DNA of 64,000 nt from Serendipita indica DSM 11827 (GCA_910890315.1 CAJVGD010000017.1:1-64000), one strand, 5' to 3'. Positions 48,184-62,120 are shown, counted from the first letter of the stretch. The notes: generated by a model from the letters alone, not told the origin. A program made the numbers and translations.

Positions 48184-49043
48184 GTGTAGGGAGATGGTCC
48201 TTCGAGTTTGGGGTCGGTAAGTTCCAGAATCCAGGTTAGACGACTGCTAGCTTTATACCACAAGGATGCTCCGTGGCAGTCGGATAGTACGGTGGTCCTA
48301 TATGCATTACCTATATGCATTAGAGTATATTCAGAACTGGCTAGTGACCCTGAGATGGACCCCAAAGTGTTTTAATGCGGAGCAAACGGTTGAGTGCATG
48401 CCCTTCAGCCCTTGCTTCGGCCCTTACGCTTCTTTACATCGTTGAGAACGATTAGCTGCGGGAGAGATGGAAATATATACCGTCTGTCGTGAACGAGCTG
48501 ACATACCAGAAGCGCTGCTAATCAAGACGACGGAATGCCGAGATCTTATCTCCGCGCGTATGCATTCATTAGAAAAAAAGAAGCGAAAAAATGGGAGACT
48601 GGAAGCCGGATAGGTAGCGTAGATGGCCGACGGCCTCTTGGCTTATTATCTTGCCTTTATTTCACCTTCAGCCACAGTGATCTTTGTAGAAGTCCAAAAC
48701 GAAGAAAAGCAAAAGCCGGTGTGAATTGGCACAAACGACGTAGCGTTGGCGGTCGCAGTGGTGTAGCTCCTGAAAACACCTTGGTGTCGACTGCCGGCAA
48801 AGGCCCAAGTGTCAGTAGGCGGCGTCTTAGTTCGTGGGATTACCACCGGCGTATAATTTCAATCCTCCACGTGAGTATCTTTATATTTTGGCGCTAATTC
48901 GATTCAGTGTGAACTCGTTCTAAACAGCCAAGTCGAGCCCGTATTAAAACAGGTCTCTCAAGGCTCTAACGTGCGTGTGGTAAAGTAGATTAATCATTAT
49001 CGTCTATGTACGGTAGAAAGGCTCGTGATAAGTTCAGGCTCTA
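48184..49043. other. spacer between MFS copies A and B, promoter of copy A
   Basis: 860 bp. The part next to copy A resembles the region upstream of copy B: both carry TTTATACC followed by GCAGTCGGATAG (about 48252-48287 and 51200-51235). The tandem duplication therefore seems to include the promoter. No other gene seen. Confidence 0.5.
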
Positions 49044-51116
49044 CTATGCTTGTGTACTTGTGGTTGGTTTGCGACTTTCCTCCTCTCGGGTCTTAACGTT
49101 CCAACTCCGTATAAAGGCGGAGGCTATTGCGCATAGTATGCATGCGGGTACGGCTACGATGAAGACGTAGCCGAGCGCTTTGATGTATGCATGAACTACA
49201 TTACTCCTCAGAGTCGGATCCAGCTCGAAGATGACGGTGACCGATTGTTTGACAAGTTCGACCAGTTTTGGTGGAAGATTTGGTGCATACTTGGGTAACT
49301 CTTTCGACAATTGGTTGTTGAACACGGATCCGGCAATAGCTATTCCGATAGCGCCTCCAAGCATTTGGAAAAACATGATAAGCGATGTGGCTTGGGGGAC
49401 CATACGGGGTCGATCAGCGTATTCCGCTTGAATTGCTAGCACTGGACAAGATGTAAGCTCAGAGCGTGAGACGCCATCGTCCACTCACTAGGAAGCTGCA
49501 GTGCAAGGCCAATACCTGCCCCAAAAATAATCTGGTACCCAATAAGCCTGGCCGATGATGTGGCCTCGTTGATTGGAATGAGAAGACCTGCACCGATAGA
49601 GGCAAATAGGGGCCCTATGACCAGGAAGGCGTAGTAATGTCCGGTACGCTTGACGAATCCACTTCCAATGATACTAGAAAGGATGATACTGAGCATAAAT
49701 GGGAGAATATCGACGCCACTTTGACTTGCAGAGCGTCCTTTGCTTGATAGAAGAAGGGAAGGTAGTAGTTTGCCCCCAGAAACGCAATACGGGACATCAC
49801 CACGGCGAGTGACGCGCCAACTTGGGAACGATTGAGGAAGAGGGATAGAGGCATCATCGCGTCCTTTCCTTTACGATACTCCCATGCAATAAAGGCAATT
49901 AGGAGTACAGCAAAGACGACGAACAGGGCAATGATGACCTTGTCATCCCACTGAAATTGATGTGAGATACACTGTGATACAATCTTCGAAGACAGCATAC
50001 CGGTCGAGTCACGCCTCCCCATTGGAGCGGTAGTAGGAGACATATAACGGTTGCAACAGAGAGCAAGCCACCAATCCAGTCCAAGGAGAGGACCTTTTCC
50101 ACTGTTGACCGTGAATCGGTGGCAGCTCCAGGAGGAGGGTTGGCAGGTTGAAAGAGAATAGCGGTCATGATTGACTATAACTCAGGTTATCAGGAGCATA
50201 TAACTATCGAGAAAGGATACTCACAATACCACCAATAGGAAGATTAATCTGTCAGAAAGTGAGCGCCTCATTGCTGGAATTATGTATGCTTACATAGAAG
50301 CACCAGCGCCAGGTAGCATGGTCAGTAAATACGCCGCCCAGGAGTGGGCCCAAAACGCTAGAAACTGCTCCCAGTTAGACATCTTGATTAATAGCTTCGA
50401 GCGTAGTCAACGCACCCCCAAAGACGGCGCCAAAGCTACCCATGAGGATTGCTATGATATTTCGTCAACTTTAGGCATAAACGAGTTCAGACGAGACGTA
50501 CGTCTTGACTCCAGCCGGGTGATTTGAGCAAATATAACAAGGATCGATGTGAATATGCCCGAAGCCCCCACGCCTTGAATGGCTCGACCAAGAATCTGCG
50601 ATTAGTGAGTATACGTAAAAGATGAGGACATTACGAACCAGAACGCTCATATTGGGTGCCAATCCACAAATCAAGGAGCCTGCCTCGAAGATCACGACGC
50701 AACTGAGGTAGACATATTTCGCGATGAGAACTGTCAAGAGTTGTCCAAATAGAAGCATTAACCCTGCGGTGCACACTGCAAAAAATGAGATGAGCGTCCG
50801 GAGCTCGTGTAGAAACTGGATGAGACTCACAGAGGTACACAGAGACAACCCAAGTGAGCTGATCCAGTGCATTAAACTGAGACGCAAGCTTGGGAAGTGC
50901 GGTAGCGACGATGGTTTGGTCGAGAGAAAAGCAGAAGACGGCGAGGAGGAACCCAGTATGCGCCAAGAAGAGTTTCCTCCCAGTGAGAATCAGACTATCA
51001 TCCACAGTTGGTCCATCATCCTTCACCCCTACGACCTGGTCCTCGTCCGAGGTGGGCAGAGCTGCATTTGTGGCTGCGACTCTACCTGATTTTTCGTCTG
51101 ATTTCTTGATCTCCAT
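49044..51116 (-). CDS. MFS (DHA2, 14-helix) transporter copy B, one apparent frameshift
   Basis: Tandem sister of split copy A. ATG 51116 starts [17 protein letters not shown]. Exons carry [214 protein letters not shown] and the end [12 protein letters not shown]. Small introns splice in frame. Near 49738 the text reads YQAKDALQ where copies A and C read YQAKGR(S/T)ASQSG: an A run is one base shorter. This is either a real lesion or a homopolymer error. Expected function is proton-coupled export of toxins or drugs; substrate unknown. Confidence 0.8.
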
Positions 51117-51801
51117 ATCGAAAGAGACGTTTCTGTGACTCTGAGACCAGCAGAAACGAGCGTTGTGGATCGATATTATCGGAACCCCCGAGCCGCTGGT
51201 TTATACCGGCAGGTTGGGCCGTAGCAGTCGGATAGCACAGCGTTGCTATAGACAATATAGTCTGGTCAGAACGCTGGCTGCCCTGAAATAGACTCCAATG
51301 CGTTCACTGCGGAGAAAATGCTTACGTGCACGCTCGGCAGGGCTCCCTTCGGCCCCTCTTCTTCGCCATTGTGATTAATCAGCTGCGATAGCAATGAGGA
51401 GATGATGCCGTCTGCTGTGGAAGGGCATACTAGAAGGGCCACTGGTCAACGGAAGACGGAGAGGCAATCTCCGCACGGGACCATCATCGCATCCATTGGA
51501 AATATCCATAGGAAAGAGGAAAGATTGGATGGGAGCGTCGTAAAATATGATCTATTTTTCAGCCATCGAAGTGGAGTCCAATCTTGACCTCGACTCTCGT
51601 GTCGACTCTTGAAGAGGCGTCAACACATCGTCCAATCAGACGTTTTCCCCGCGGTAAGCTCACTTCGGCAGCGTTACCCACTATCCGCCCGAACGCGTGC
51701 AATTCTTCTCAACATTATCACCCCCTCATGTCGCTCTGTTTTCTGGAACTGAGATATTTGTAGACATCAGGAGACCATTGCTAACTTCGGTTGGTTGTGG
51801 G
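51117..51801. promoter_or_regulatory. divergent upstream region of MFS copy B and an F-box gene
   Basis: 685 bp. The left part is the duplicated MFS promoter (see 48184-49043); the right part precedes the F-box gene. No other feature seen. Confidence 0.4.
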
Positions 51802-53010
51802 ATGGCTCACGATGACCGTGTACCACGACGTATCAATAACGACGTAATACCTTTCGATCTCCTTGGACAGATTATGCAATCTATGATCGATGACTTCGAT
51901 TCGGAGCATGATCCGTACATACTTGGCCGGCTACAACTGGTATGTCGGTCATGGGCAGTTGCGGCGAAGCTGCATCCTCGGCTGTGGTCAATTCTAAGGA
52001 TATGCATTGGAGAGCAGCCCATAAGATTCTGGCTACATTACGTCCGGTCTCATCTATCACGCGCGGGCTCGATCCCACACCTCGATATTAGGCTTCGTGG
52101 CAGTCTCAGTAGACCCTGGTGGCCGGAATTCCCCGTACTAGGTGACGGATATACCGTATATCGCCAGCTCTTACAAAGTCTAACGGGGATCAACGGAGAA
52201 GTCGCGGCAAAGTGGAAAAGCTTTGTTTATCAAGGCATGCCCATTCTCTCAGACTTTGAATCGTGGCTTAGCGACTGTACCGAACGTCTTTTTTCATTCC
52301 CGACTCCTCATCTTGACCACTTTGAGTGTATTCTCCCCAACACCAGCCCAGGTGCATCAATTTTACCGCACACTCCACTCCTACAGTCTCTCAAGTGGAT
52401 AGGGTGTGGAGATATTGCCCTCTCCGGCCTGATGTCAACGCCAAGGCTCCCACTGACAGCATTAGATATTGGAATGTACAAGACGGCATCGCCACTTATC
52501 GCGCTTCTTCCTCGTGCAATGCATCTTACATCATTGCGTGTAGGTGGCCATGGCCTCTTGGTATTTCCGGTCGGATCTAGCTTTCCGCATTTACGGGATC
52601 TTACAATCGCCGACACAATACCACAATCCAAGGCTTTCCGATACTTTTCAGCCCCGAAATTGCAAGTATTGCGGGTATCGGCTCAAATATTCAGGAATTC
52701 CAGCATCCTGAAATGTATCGGTATCCCATTTGCGAATATCAGACACTTGGAGGTAACATGCGACATAGACTATCAAGTTGAATCTCAGGAATCCGATCTA
52801 TATGCCCTCGAGGTGCTTGCGGTCGTCCCAAATCTCCAAAAGTTGGTCATCCGCCAATACGACCGCAGCTGTGGCCGATGCTCAAGTATCTGCGCACATG
52901 CCATGAAGATGTTCAGAGGACACTTGGATCTCATCGTTTATTATTTGCCAGGTCGCGAACCCGCAGGAGCGATGGATATCAGTAGGGCACATAGCATTGT
53001 TGTAGGCTAG
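51802..53010 (+). CDS. F-box family protein
   Basis: Intact single-exon gene of 402 residues, third relative of the family at 17060-19885. F-box: VIPFDLLGQIMQ ... GRLQLVCRSWAVAAKLHPRLW. The body shares IRFWLHYVRSHLSRAG, SRPWWPEFP, LTGINGEVAAKWKSFVYQGM, FSFPTPHLDHFE, leucine-spaced segments (LRDLTIAD, LQVLRVS, IRHLEVTC) and a Cys pair near the C-terminus (RSCGRCSSIC) also present in the 18728 gene (CELCSTL). Likely a substrate adaptor of an SCF ligase by family. ATG 51802 (MAHDDRVPRRINN) is the first in frame. Confidence 0.8.
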   Translation: MAHDDRVPRRINNDVIPFDLLGQIMQSMIDDFDSEHDPYILGRLQLVCRSWAVAAKLHPRLWSILRICIGEQPIRFWLHYVRSHLSRAGSIPHLDIRLRGSLSRPWWPEFPVLGDGYTVYRQLLQSLTGINGEVAAKWKSFVYQGMPILSDFESWLSDCTERLFSFPTPHLDHFECILPNTSPGASILPHTPLLQSLKWIGCGDIALSGLMSTPRLPLTALDIGMYKTASPLIALLPRAMHLTSLRVGGHGLLVFPVGSSFPHLRDLTIADTIPQSKAFRYFSAPKLQVLRVSAQIFRNSSILKCIGIPFANIRHLEVTCDIDYQVESQESDLYALEVLAVVPNLQKLVIRQYDRSCGRCSSICAHAMKMFRGHLDLIVYYLPGREPAGAMDISRAHSIVVG

Positions 53011-53106
53011 TACATGCTATGATTATCATCGGCTTACTCATGCCAATTGTTATACCATGCGTGAAATGTTACTCAAGAGTTATTCCTTTAGACCTACTCG
53101 TCATTG

Positions 53107-54566
53107 CTACACAAGTCCTCTGGTAGCATGGGCTCCTGCAATAACACCACTGTCATCCACCAATATCTTCTTAATGGGAGCAATCAACCTCTCACCTAAA
53201 CACATTTCGGGGATAGATCTGGACACCATTCTTCTAAACCATAACTCGACCTCTTGCCACATCGCTGATAAAGAACAATCACAAAGCTCTTGCAGAAATG
53301 CCAGGTATGTATACAAGTCGGAATAAATATCGCTCCAAAGATTCATGTAAATGTCTTTGACTGAGTTCCCATATTTCATTGTTGACCGCGCCGATTGCCT
53401 ATGTCGAAGCGATGAAACCACAGCTGGGGCCGGCGCAATGACAAGATAAGGATTGGGATAGAGGTAAGGTGAAAATATAAAGATGATAGAGGGAACTCTT
53501 GGTAACTTACAACGATCTAGAAATATAGGCAGCATTATAACGAGGACATCGGTGAAGGCAAGGAGTGTTAAGGGGGCTATGAAAGATAATAAAAAAGGGG
53601 TTCTGTGAGAGAGTCCCCCGGATTTTAGCAATATACAGTGGTCTAAGACATGTATCATTCCATAGAGTAGCTGGTGAACAGGTCTCCGTGGAGGACGACT
53701 GTATCCTTCTGGTTGCTCGTCTGCAAATATGGAAATTTGAGCCACTGGTCGCGATCGCAGTGCGCCCGCTGTGCCCAAGTGGCACCAAGGGACTGGACAA
53801 GACTAATTCCAGAGTCATCGGAAATGAGGCGTCTATGTAATAGGTGAGGATCCTAGTAGAGAATTCATTTGTCACTGTGGAGGCACAGTGAGTCGTAAAC
53901 AGCGAGTGCGCAGTGGCACAACGACTGGATATTATAAGCGCGTGAGTAGGCCATCGCTCGCCGAAAGGGACCGAAAAGGGTGCTGTACAACCTGAACGGA
54001 CCCGAGTGCGACTCACCTTTATTGGCCGGTCTCGCAAAGACGGTGGGGCCAACTTCATAGTAGAGTCGCAACTAATCGGTCATTTTTGGGAAAGCCAGCA
54101 TCACATCCGCCCGTACTACCACCGCAGGATTCTTTGGGGAGCCTTCCACAGGTTTTATTCGCGTATGAACGATTCCAAAAGACAGGTATACAGGGCTCGT
54201 GAACTCTTCACTTCCAGTTCAGAACAATTCGGAGAGGACAAGGTGAATATAATGTCACTCGCCTCAAATTGGGCGCTGCGCCCCCATCGCAGAAACTATC
54301 TCTATTGCCAAGGAGAATATTCACCGAATTTCCATGGCAGATATCTGGGTGCCAAGGATCAATGGTCCACCAATGAGCCAATCGAACTCAAGCGCGTTTC
54401 TGTCACACCAGACAATTCCTTTGGCATGGTTCAGGATCAAGTCACCATAAAACGGATTTGCCAGGCGATGGGGTGATGCTCCAGCCAAGATCCGTGTGTA
54501 CCTCCTAACGATGGCAGCAGAGGTAAACAGCAAACCACCCAAGAATAGCCACACACTACAGCACAT
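53107..54566 (-). CDS. hypothetical membrane protein (weak model)
   Basis: Several minus-strand exons look coding. ATG 54566 gives MCCSVWLFLGGLLFTSAAIV, a membrane-like helix, then RRYTRILAGASPHRLANPF and DRNALEFDWLIGGPLILGTQ. A middle piece follows (near 54250, SDIIFTLSSPNCSELEVKSS), and a last segment from about 53778 holds TPFLLSFIAPLTLLAFTDVL, a second hydrophobic stretch, and a soluble end (SVKDIYMNLWSDIYSDLYTY, ELCDCSLSAMWQEVELWFRR) to 53107. A GTAAGT donor near 53510 and a CCCCAG acceptor fit an intron. I recognise no family, and the middle exons do not all join cleanly, so it may be decayed. Confidence 0.35.
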
Positions 54567-55287
54567 GAGTACACAGCCGTTCTCAGACGACAGACTGCCT
54601 TGGGCTCGCGAGGGGGACTATCGAGGTCGGGTCCAAGATGCGTTTGGAGGCTGGGTGGAGATGACACATTTATAGGGCGAGCCACTTTTTCAAATTATGA
54701 AATATGAGCGGACCTTCTGGAAGGGCAGTGCATTATTTACCTCATTGCCATTCATTTGCGGTCACGGCTTTGTGGATTTGCTGTTTTATCCTGCATTAAC
54801 AGAGATTATTCGGTCACATTCGGAGCTCTATCTGAGACCTTGCCGGTTAAATGGAGTTGGTGCAAAGTGTTGCTTCCGCCGAGTTTGCAAACAATCAGCC
54901 ATCAGCATTCTCGGATTGGAGCCGACACTGAGGAATGACATTGATTCGAAGCGCTCGACTGCGCCTTTATACATAGCATGCATATTATGCGCGGTAGCTC
55001 CACTTTGATACACGGTCGGAAAGTTAAGACGCGAAGAAAGTCGCACACCAGCTATATATACGGACTTGTAAGGTTACCCTGTCTCACCAAATGTTCTCTA
55101 CCTCATATAGAGAGATAACGGTCTACTTTACCAAACGCGCGTCCCTTCAAATGCTTCACGACGTGGATGGCGGGCAAGCTTCTGAATCGCATAATACTTA
55201 GGATCCAACGTATCCGATATTCATATTTTATGCTTGTAAACAGAACCTTTCAATCACCGATAGTTACACAGTGGACATATCTACATG
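54567..55287. other. intergenic region
   Basis: 721 bp between the weak membrane-protein gene and the SGNH hydrolase gene. Short frames only; no feature recognised. Confidence 0.4.
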
Positions 55288-56741
55288 TTAGTTGTAGCCA
55301 TCGACGCCATCCTCAAACTTTTGGAAGATCTCCAATGGGAATGAGTCGGCGATCTTTTGGTATCCGGCGACACTAGGATGGAGGTAGTCGCCCGAGCTGT
55401 AAGCGGCATTGAGTTGCGTCGCATTTTTGGGGTCTCGGAGGATCTTGTCAAAGTCGATCACGGCGTCAAACGTCTTGGACGTCCTGATCCAGTCATTGAT
55501 CCTCAACCTCGTCGTCTCCCTCGTCGGGTGACTGTACGCCTGCAGCGTCGAATTTGGAGCGCCGAATGGCGTGATCGTCGCGGCGAAGATTGGGATACCC
55601 GCGGCGTGAACGCGTGTGGCGATTTGCTTGTAGGCGAGGATGAGGCGTTGGTAGAGACGGTCTTGTGCTTCGACGTTGGTAGCAGTCGTGCCAATGTCAT
55701 TGACTCCTTCAAAGATCATGGCATACTCGACACCAGAGTGCGCGAGCACGTCGCGGTCGATGCGGCCTTGGGCATTCGGGCCGAGGCCGTCGTAGAGAAT
55801 TCGGTTACCACCGGCTGCTTGGTTGACAACAGCAATGTTCTTTGTATACCCGTTTTTCTGCATCCGGGCCGAAAGAAGGTTGGTCCATCTGTACCTAGCT
55901 TAGTATTGAAAGCAAGTTCATCGGAGCACTGACCGGTTGTTTTGATCCGTCTGACTACCACGTCCGTCTGTGATGCTATCCCCCACGACGGCGAGAGCAC
56001 GAACTTTGCTTGGGGCCCATGCCTCTACGGCACTAAGGAAGTACCAATGCGCGGCACTTGCGACAGAAGAGTCGGTCAAGTTAGCCGCATTAACTTGGTT
56101 ACCGGCAGCAAAGAAGCTTGTCGTTCTCGAGCCGGGATGTGACGTGATGGAAAAGCCCTGTTGGCCTTCGCGCGTGTAGATGGTGACCGAGATGACGGAC
56201 TGGGGGTCCACGTGGAAGTCGATTGGATCCGACACGGCAAGCGCGCCATTGGGTATGATGATGGAAGAGCTGCCGCTGAAGCTGACTTGCTTGATCGTGT
56301 TTGCGAGGATGGCCCGCTGGCCCGCGGTGCCGTTGAATGGTTTCGCAATCGTGACGGCCGTGATCGGGAGGTCATTTACACCAAACACATTGGAGAGTCG
56401 AAGACGAATCTTGTCGGCGCCGACAGACATTTGGAGAGTTTGTCGAATCGTCGCGTCGACAAACACCCCAGAGGAGCCATTCTATTTTTGGTGTTGGCAT
56501 TGACGTGGATGTGAAACAGAAAAAGGTTAGAACTCGACTTTGCAAAGGAGAAAGACGTTGAGATACGCACGTACGGAGCAGGCGGAAGGTTAGCGGGCTC
56601 TGTGAGTTGTGGCATCGAAGTCCAGGTATCAACCCAATGGAATGGCTTTGATCCTCGTTTCTGGTGTGCAGATACGCCAACATTGCCCAACAACGTCGAG
56701 GCAAGCAAAATGTTGAAAAGAGCGGAGAGAACCTGCGACAT
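55288..56741 (-). CDS. secreted SGNH/GDSL hydrolase (XynE-like)
   Basis: Extracellular esterase/lipase-type enzyme. The signal peptide MSQVLSALFNILLASTLLGN (ATG 56741) is followed by HWVDTWTSMPQLTEPANLP, an N-terminal beta domain (RLRLSNVFGVNDLPITAV, PIDFHVDPQSVISVTIYTRE), then block I ALAVVGDSITDGRGS with the catalytic Ser, NQAAGGNR, FEGVNDIGTTA (oxyanion Asn block) and the final catalytic pair SGDYLHPSVAGYQKIAD. Two introns splice in frame: after PAPY (56574 to about 56484) and after DQNN (GTCAGT...GGTACAG, about 55934-55891). Length about 440 residues. By resemblance to the XynE-like group the substrate may be an acetylated polysaccharide. It is divergent from the MFS copy C gene. Confidence 0.88.
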
Positions 56742-57476
56742 GGCGGCTTCTAGTAGTGACCTTAGAAGAAAGAAATGGAGAAGGGAAGAACGTACGTACT
56801 GGTCAACCAACGAGAAGAGACGGGGTAGAACTTGGGATTTCTTCCTCCAGCATGGTCGCGAGCTTTATGCTTGAGGGTTCAGGAGGTAGAAATCCCTCTT
56901 CTACCATTGATTTCATTGTACGAATTCCTCGTGAAATTCGACATTGACACCAGCGCGAGAGTATAGGACGAACTTCGGGACTGCCGACGCCGGGACGAGG
57001 AGCTTTCGTTATTCCCATAGGTAAGTAGATGGGGTTCTGTGTCACTTGACGGATCCATCGGGCCGTTTCAAATTGGTAGAACGTACATGGGCGGGTCCAA
57101 GTTACGAGACCGCAGATCCGAGACACCGAAGCAATGAAACTGTGATAAATAGATACAAACAGGCACCTATAGTCGATAAATACCCGGATGTAGATGTCTT
57201 GAACATACTTGCGGCTGACCACCAATCACCATCCGGATGATTCGACAAAGTTTGCCAAGGATGTTGCTTACTTACGCAATACAAAATGCTTTCTAAGCTT
57301 GCTGGCGAGTCAAGCTTGTGAGTCAAACTCGGAGCCGTCGTGCCGCCTCGGCTTGTTTATATAGTTTCAGGCTTTTGGTCTTGGTCTCGTTATCTCTCCC
57401 TCCGTTTCTTTCGTCTGTCGCCTCTGAAATTCTCTGGACTTTATTCTCATATTGCACTTAATATTCTGTACGAATA
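56742..57476. promoter_or_regulatory. divergent promoter, SGNH hydrolase / MFS copy C
   Basis: 735 bp. A TATA-like TTTATATAG at about 57356-57364 lies about 115 bp upstream of the MFS ATG. No gene recognised within. Confidence 0.45.
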
Positions 57477-59547
<2,071 letters not shown>

Positions 59548-60037
59548 ATTTTCGAGAGGACGCACACGTAGAGGGAGGCAGTTGGCTTCAACTGGAAATC
59601 GACGTCTCCACTGGTATATGTACGCGACGCTCATAACCACTCTATCCGTAGCCTTATACACGTTGCTCGTGCCTAGATGAGTGACTCATCCTCTTACCTT
59701 AAGGCAAACCGCTCGTTCTTCAAGACTACTGAAGCGGTTACTCTCAAAGAGGATACTCAGATGCTGGCCGTGTATGTGATCCCGACGCTGACCTTGTCCC
59801 TCCGCCTCCTAATGACGTTGGGTTGAGTTGTAGATAGCAAAACGTGTCCGTTGGATACCTTTTACATGATATTTATACAGATGGAAGCCCTTAGCTCACT
59901 AGATATCGAATCGTGCCGCCCGCGAGTGGCGCCTATTTGCCTCCTTTGTTGGCACCGGGCTTGAACCTGACTTCATCCATCAAGCTATCCTCTTGAGAGC
60001 CAAGAATACGGTATCGCAGTAGGATCCAAATCAGACA
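59548..60037. other. intergenic region
   Basis: 490 bp between MFS copy C and the calmodulin-like gene. No feature recognised. Confidence 0.4.
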
Positions 60038-60912
60038 ATGACCGACCGACTTGTGCGTGCCCTTATTCTGATTTACTCTTGCTATCGAGAACTTATTCGA
60101 TGTCTGGCAGTCCGAGGGTAGGTTCTGGTATCTAGCATACGAACAAGCACCTAATTTGACGATCTCACGTTGATATCTAGAACAAATTTCAGGTACGACT
60201 CTTGCCCTCTCCCCTCGCGCCGCTGAACCACAAATCCAGAGTTCAAGGACGCCTTTTCGTTATTCGACAAAGGTAGGTTTCACTAATCCTCTCATCTGTC
60301 TGAATCAACCATGCTCTTCATCCATATGCGCGCAAACCGAGTTGCAAACTCATCGAATCTCTTTGATATGCTGAATCGGGCCACAGAAGGAGATGGTACA
60401 ATTACCACACGTGACCTTGGGATTGTAATGCGGTCACTGGGAGAGACACCCTCAGAAGCCGAAATCCAGGACATGCTCAACGAGATCGACCCAGACGGAA
60501 GTGGCACGATTAACTTTCCTGATTTCCTCACAATGATGGCACGAAGGATGAAGGCTGACGACGTGGAAGATGAAATCAGACAAGCGTTTGAGGTCTTTGC
60601 CAGGGACGGGACTGGGCTTATCTCTATTGGCGAGTTGCGACATATCATGATACACCTTGGTATGTGCCAGTGACGAAGGAAATCATGGGCTGTACTCACT
60701 CACGGCGTAGGAGAGAAATTAACCGACGAGGAGGCAGACGAGTTGTTGCGAGAGGCAGACGCTGATGGCGATGGCTATATCAACTATGAAGGTACGGGCT
60801 TTCTCTGCACATTTTCCCAGTTTTTCACCTCTCCCTGCAGAATTTGCTAAGGTATACTTGGGACGCGCACTCACCCTGTTATTGATGATTCGATCAGATG
60901 CTTGGGAAATAA
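60038..60912 (+). CDS. calmodulin-like EF-hand protein with microexons
   Basis: Splicing by eye gives 148 residues, the calmodulin length, in eight exons: 60038-60052 (15 nt, MTDRL), 60111-60117 (7 nt), 60181-60192 (12 nt), 60240-60272 (33 nt), 60387-60659, about 60710-60791, about 60840-60851 and a terminal exon 60898-60912 (MLGK). The joined start [20 protein letters not shown] matches calmodulin's [20 protein letters not shown] pattern closely, which supports the tiny exons. EF loops: [36 protein letters not shown] and [12 protein letters not shown]. The third loop has Ala in place of the first Asp, so its calcium binding is probably weakened. A reading with a start at 60311 is open but lacks EF-hand 1. 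Probably a divergent calmodulin paralogue or a fast-evolving calmodulin acting as a Ca2+ sensor. Confidence 0.82.
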
Positions 60913-62120
60913 GCATTGTGGACGCACACTTTTGGCTACCGGAATCGGATTGTATAGCAGTCGAAGTGGAAACCAGCAACTTAAACAAAGTCGAGGTTGT
61001 GTTAGCTAGACACCGGATAACATTTAGCAAGGTTGAGCCATCGTCGCGCCACCTTATTTTGGATCTCCACGCCTCTTAGAATAGCAATCTCAATAAGCAG
61101 AGCTGTGGTCTCAGGGCTGGCTCGCCCATTTGCCTTAAATTTACTCTGGCTTGGTGTATATCGTGGGTAACAACAGATGACCATTGTGCGTTCCATTGGT
61201 AATTTACATCAAAATCCCAAGCTTTACGATGAACAAGACGACACTGAGCAACGGGCGGAGATCGGAAGCCTAATTGTTGTCTGTCGTGCGTGGGCTTTCA
61301 CGCGGAGGGCTTCAAATTCACATCAATGGAGAACGCTTATCTTTCCGAATCGAAGAAACCGCAATGGGAGACGGCCTGAATGAACATGCGGACGCCACTT
61401 CGATGAAACCCAGCTGACCGGTGCCGATGAGCCTTACGGGTTTCTCTCAGGAGAAAGGCATGGAGGCCTCGAGGTTTCCTTTTGGATCCACAAGGTATCA
61501 ATGTGATGTGCGAGATGTTATCTTGTACTTGATTAATTGTCAGTCTTTTCGGCAACAACCGTCATAGAGGCCTCAAACTTGTGACAAATTCTACTGGAAC
61601 TAAGCTAATGTCATATTACCGATGCAATGCACGCTGCCCATGGTATCAAGTTGACTATTTGCCCGTCTTGGCTGATAGGACCCACGGTTGTGTACAGACC
61701 AAATACACATTAAGGTGAGGGTCGATAATAGTTTGCCTTTGTTGTTACATCTTTGTCTCTTCCATCGCCCAAGTCAATCCCGTCTTATCCGCTCATTCGC
61801 CAGGTCTTGAATCTTCCATTGTAAAACTATCTCGTGACTCGATTAAGGTTTCCGATTTTGAGCTTCTATTCACTAATTCTAAACCTAGTTATCTATATTC
61901 ATGTCTTGCTAAACGATTCATGTCACAAGATCGGGCGGAACTACCCCTCTGCTAGCCTCGTTGTGTGATCCGCTTTACTTCCGTGGGGAGCCAAGTATCA
62001 CCAACCATCATGTGCACAGGGTCGTCTGCACAGCTTTCAGGGTGCAAATCTGTTGTCAACCTCAGGCCCCATATAAAAGTCGATTCATCTTGGCCCCACA
62101 CCTGCAAACACCTACTCAAC
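60913..62120. other. 1.2 kb intergenic region with possible F-box remnant
   Basis: Mostly featureless. A plus-strand frame from ATG 61177 reads SLIVVCRAWAFTRRASNSHQ near 61270, similar to the LVCRSWAV... landmark of the F-box family in this window, and then stops at 61383. It may be a small relic. A TATAAAA at about 62072-62078 lies 43-49 bp upstream of the next ATG and is the likely core promoter of the ULD gene. Confidence 0.4.

Noticed and set aside
54006-54476. Plus-strand open frame of 156 codons
   Set aside because: No family or start context; the minus strand of the same stretch has membrane-helix-like exons, so the plus frame is more likely a shadow, although neither is strong.
60311-60673. 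EF-hand gene starting at ATG 60311
   Set aside because: That start lies in what splices out as an intron and would drop the first EF-hand; the microexon model restores a full 148-residue calmodulin-like protein.
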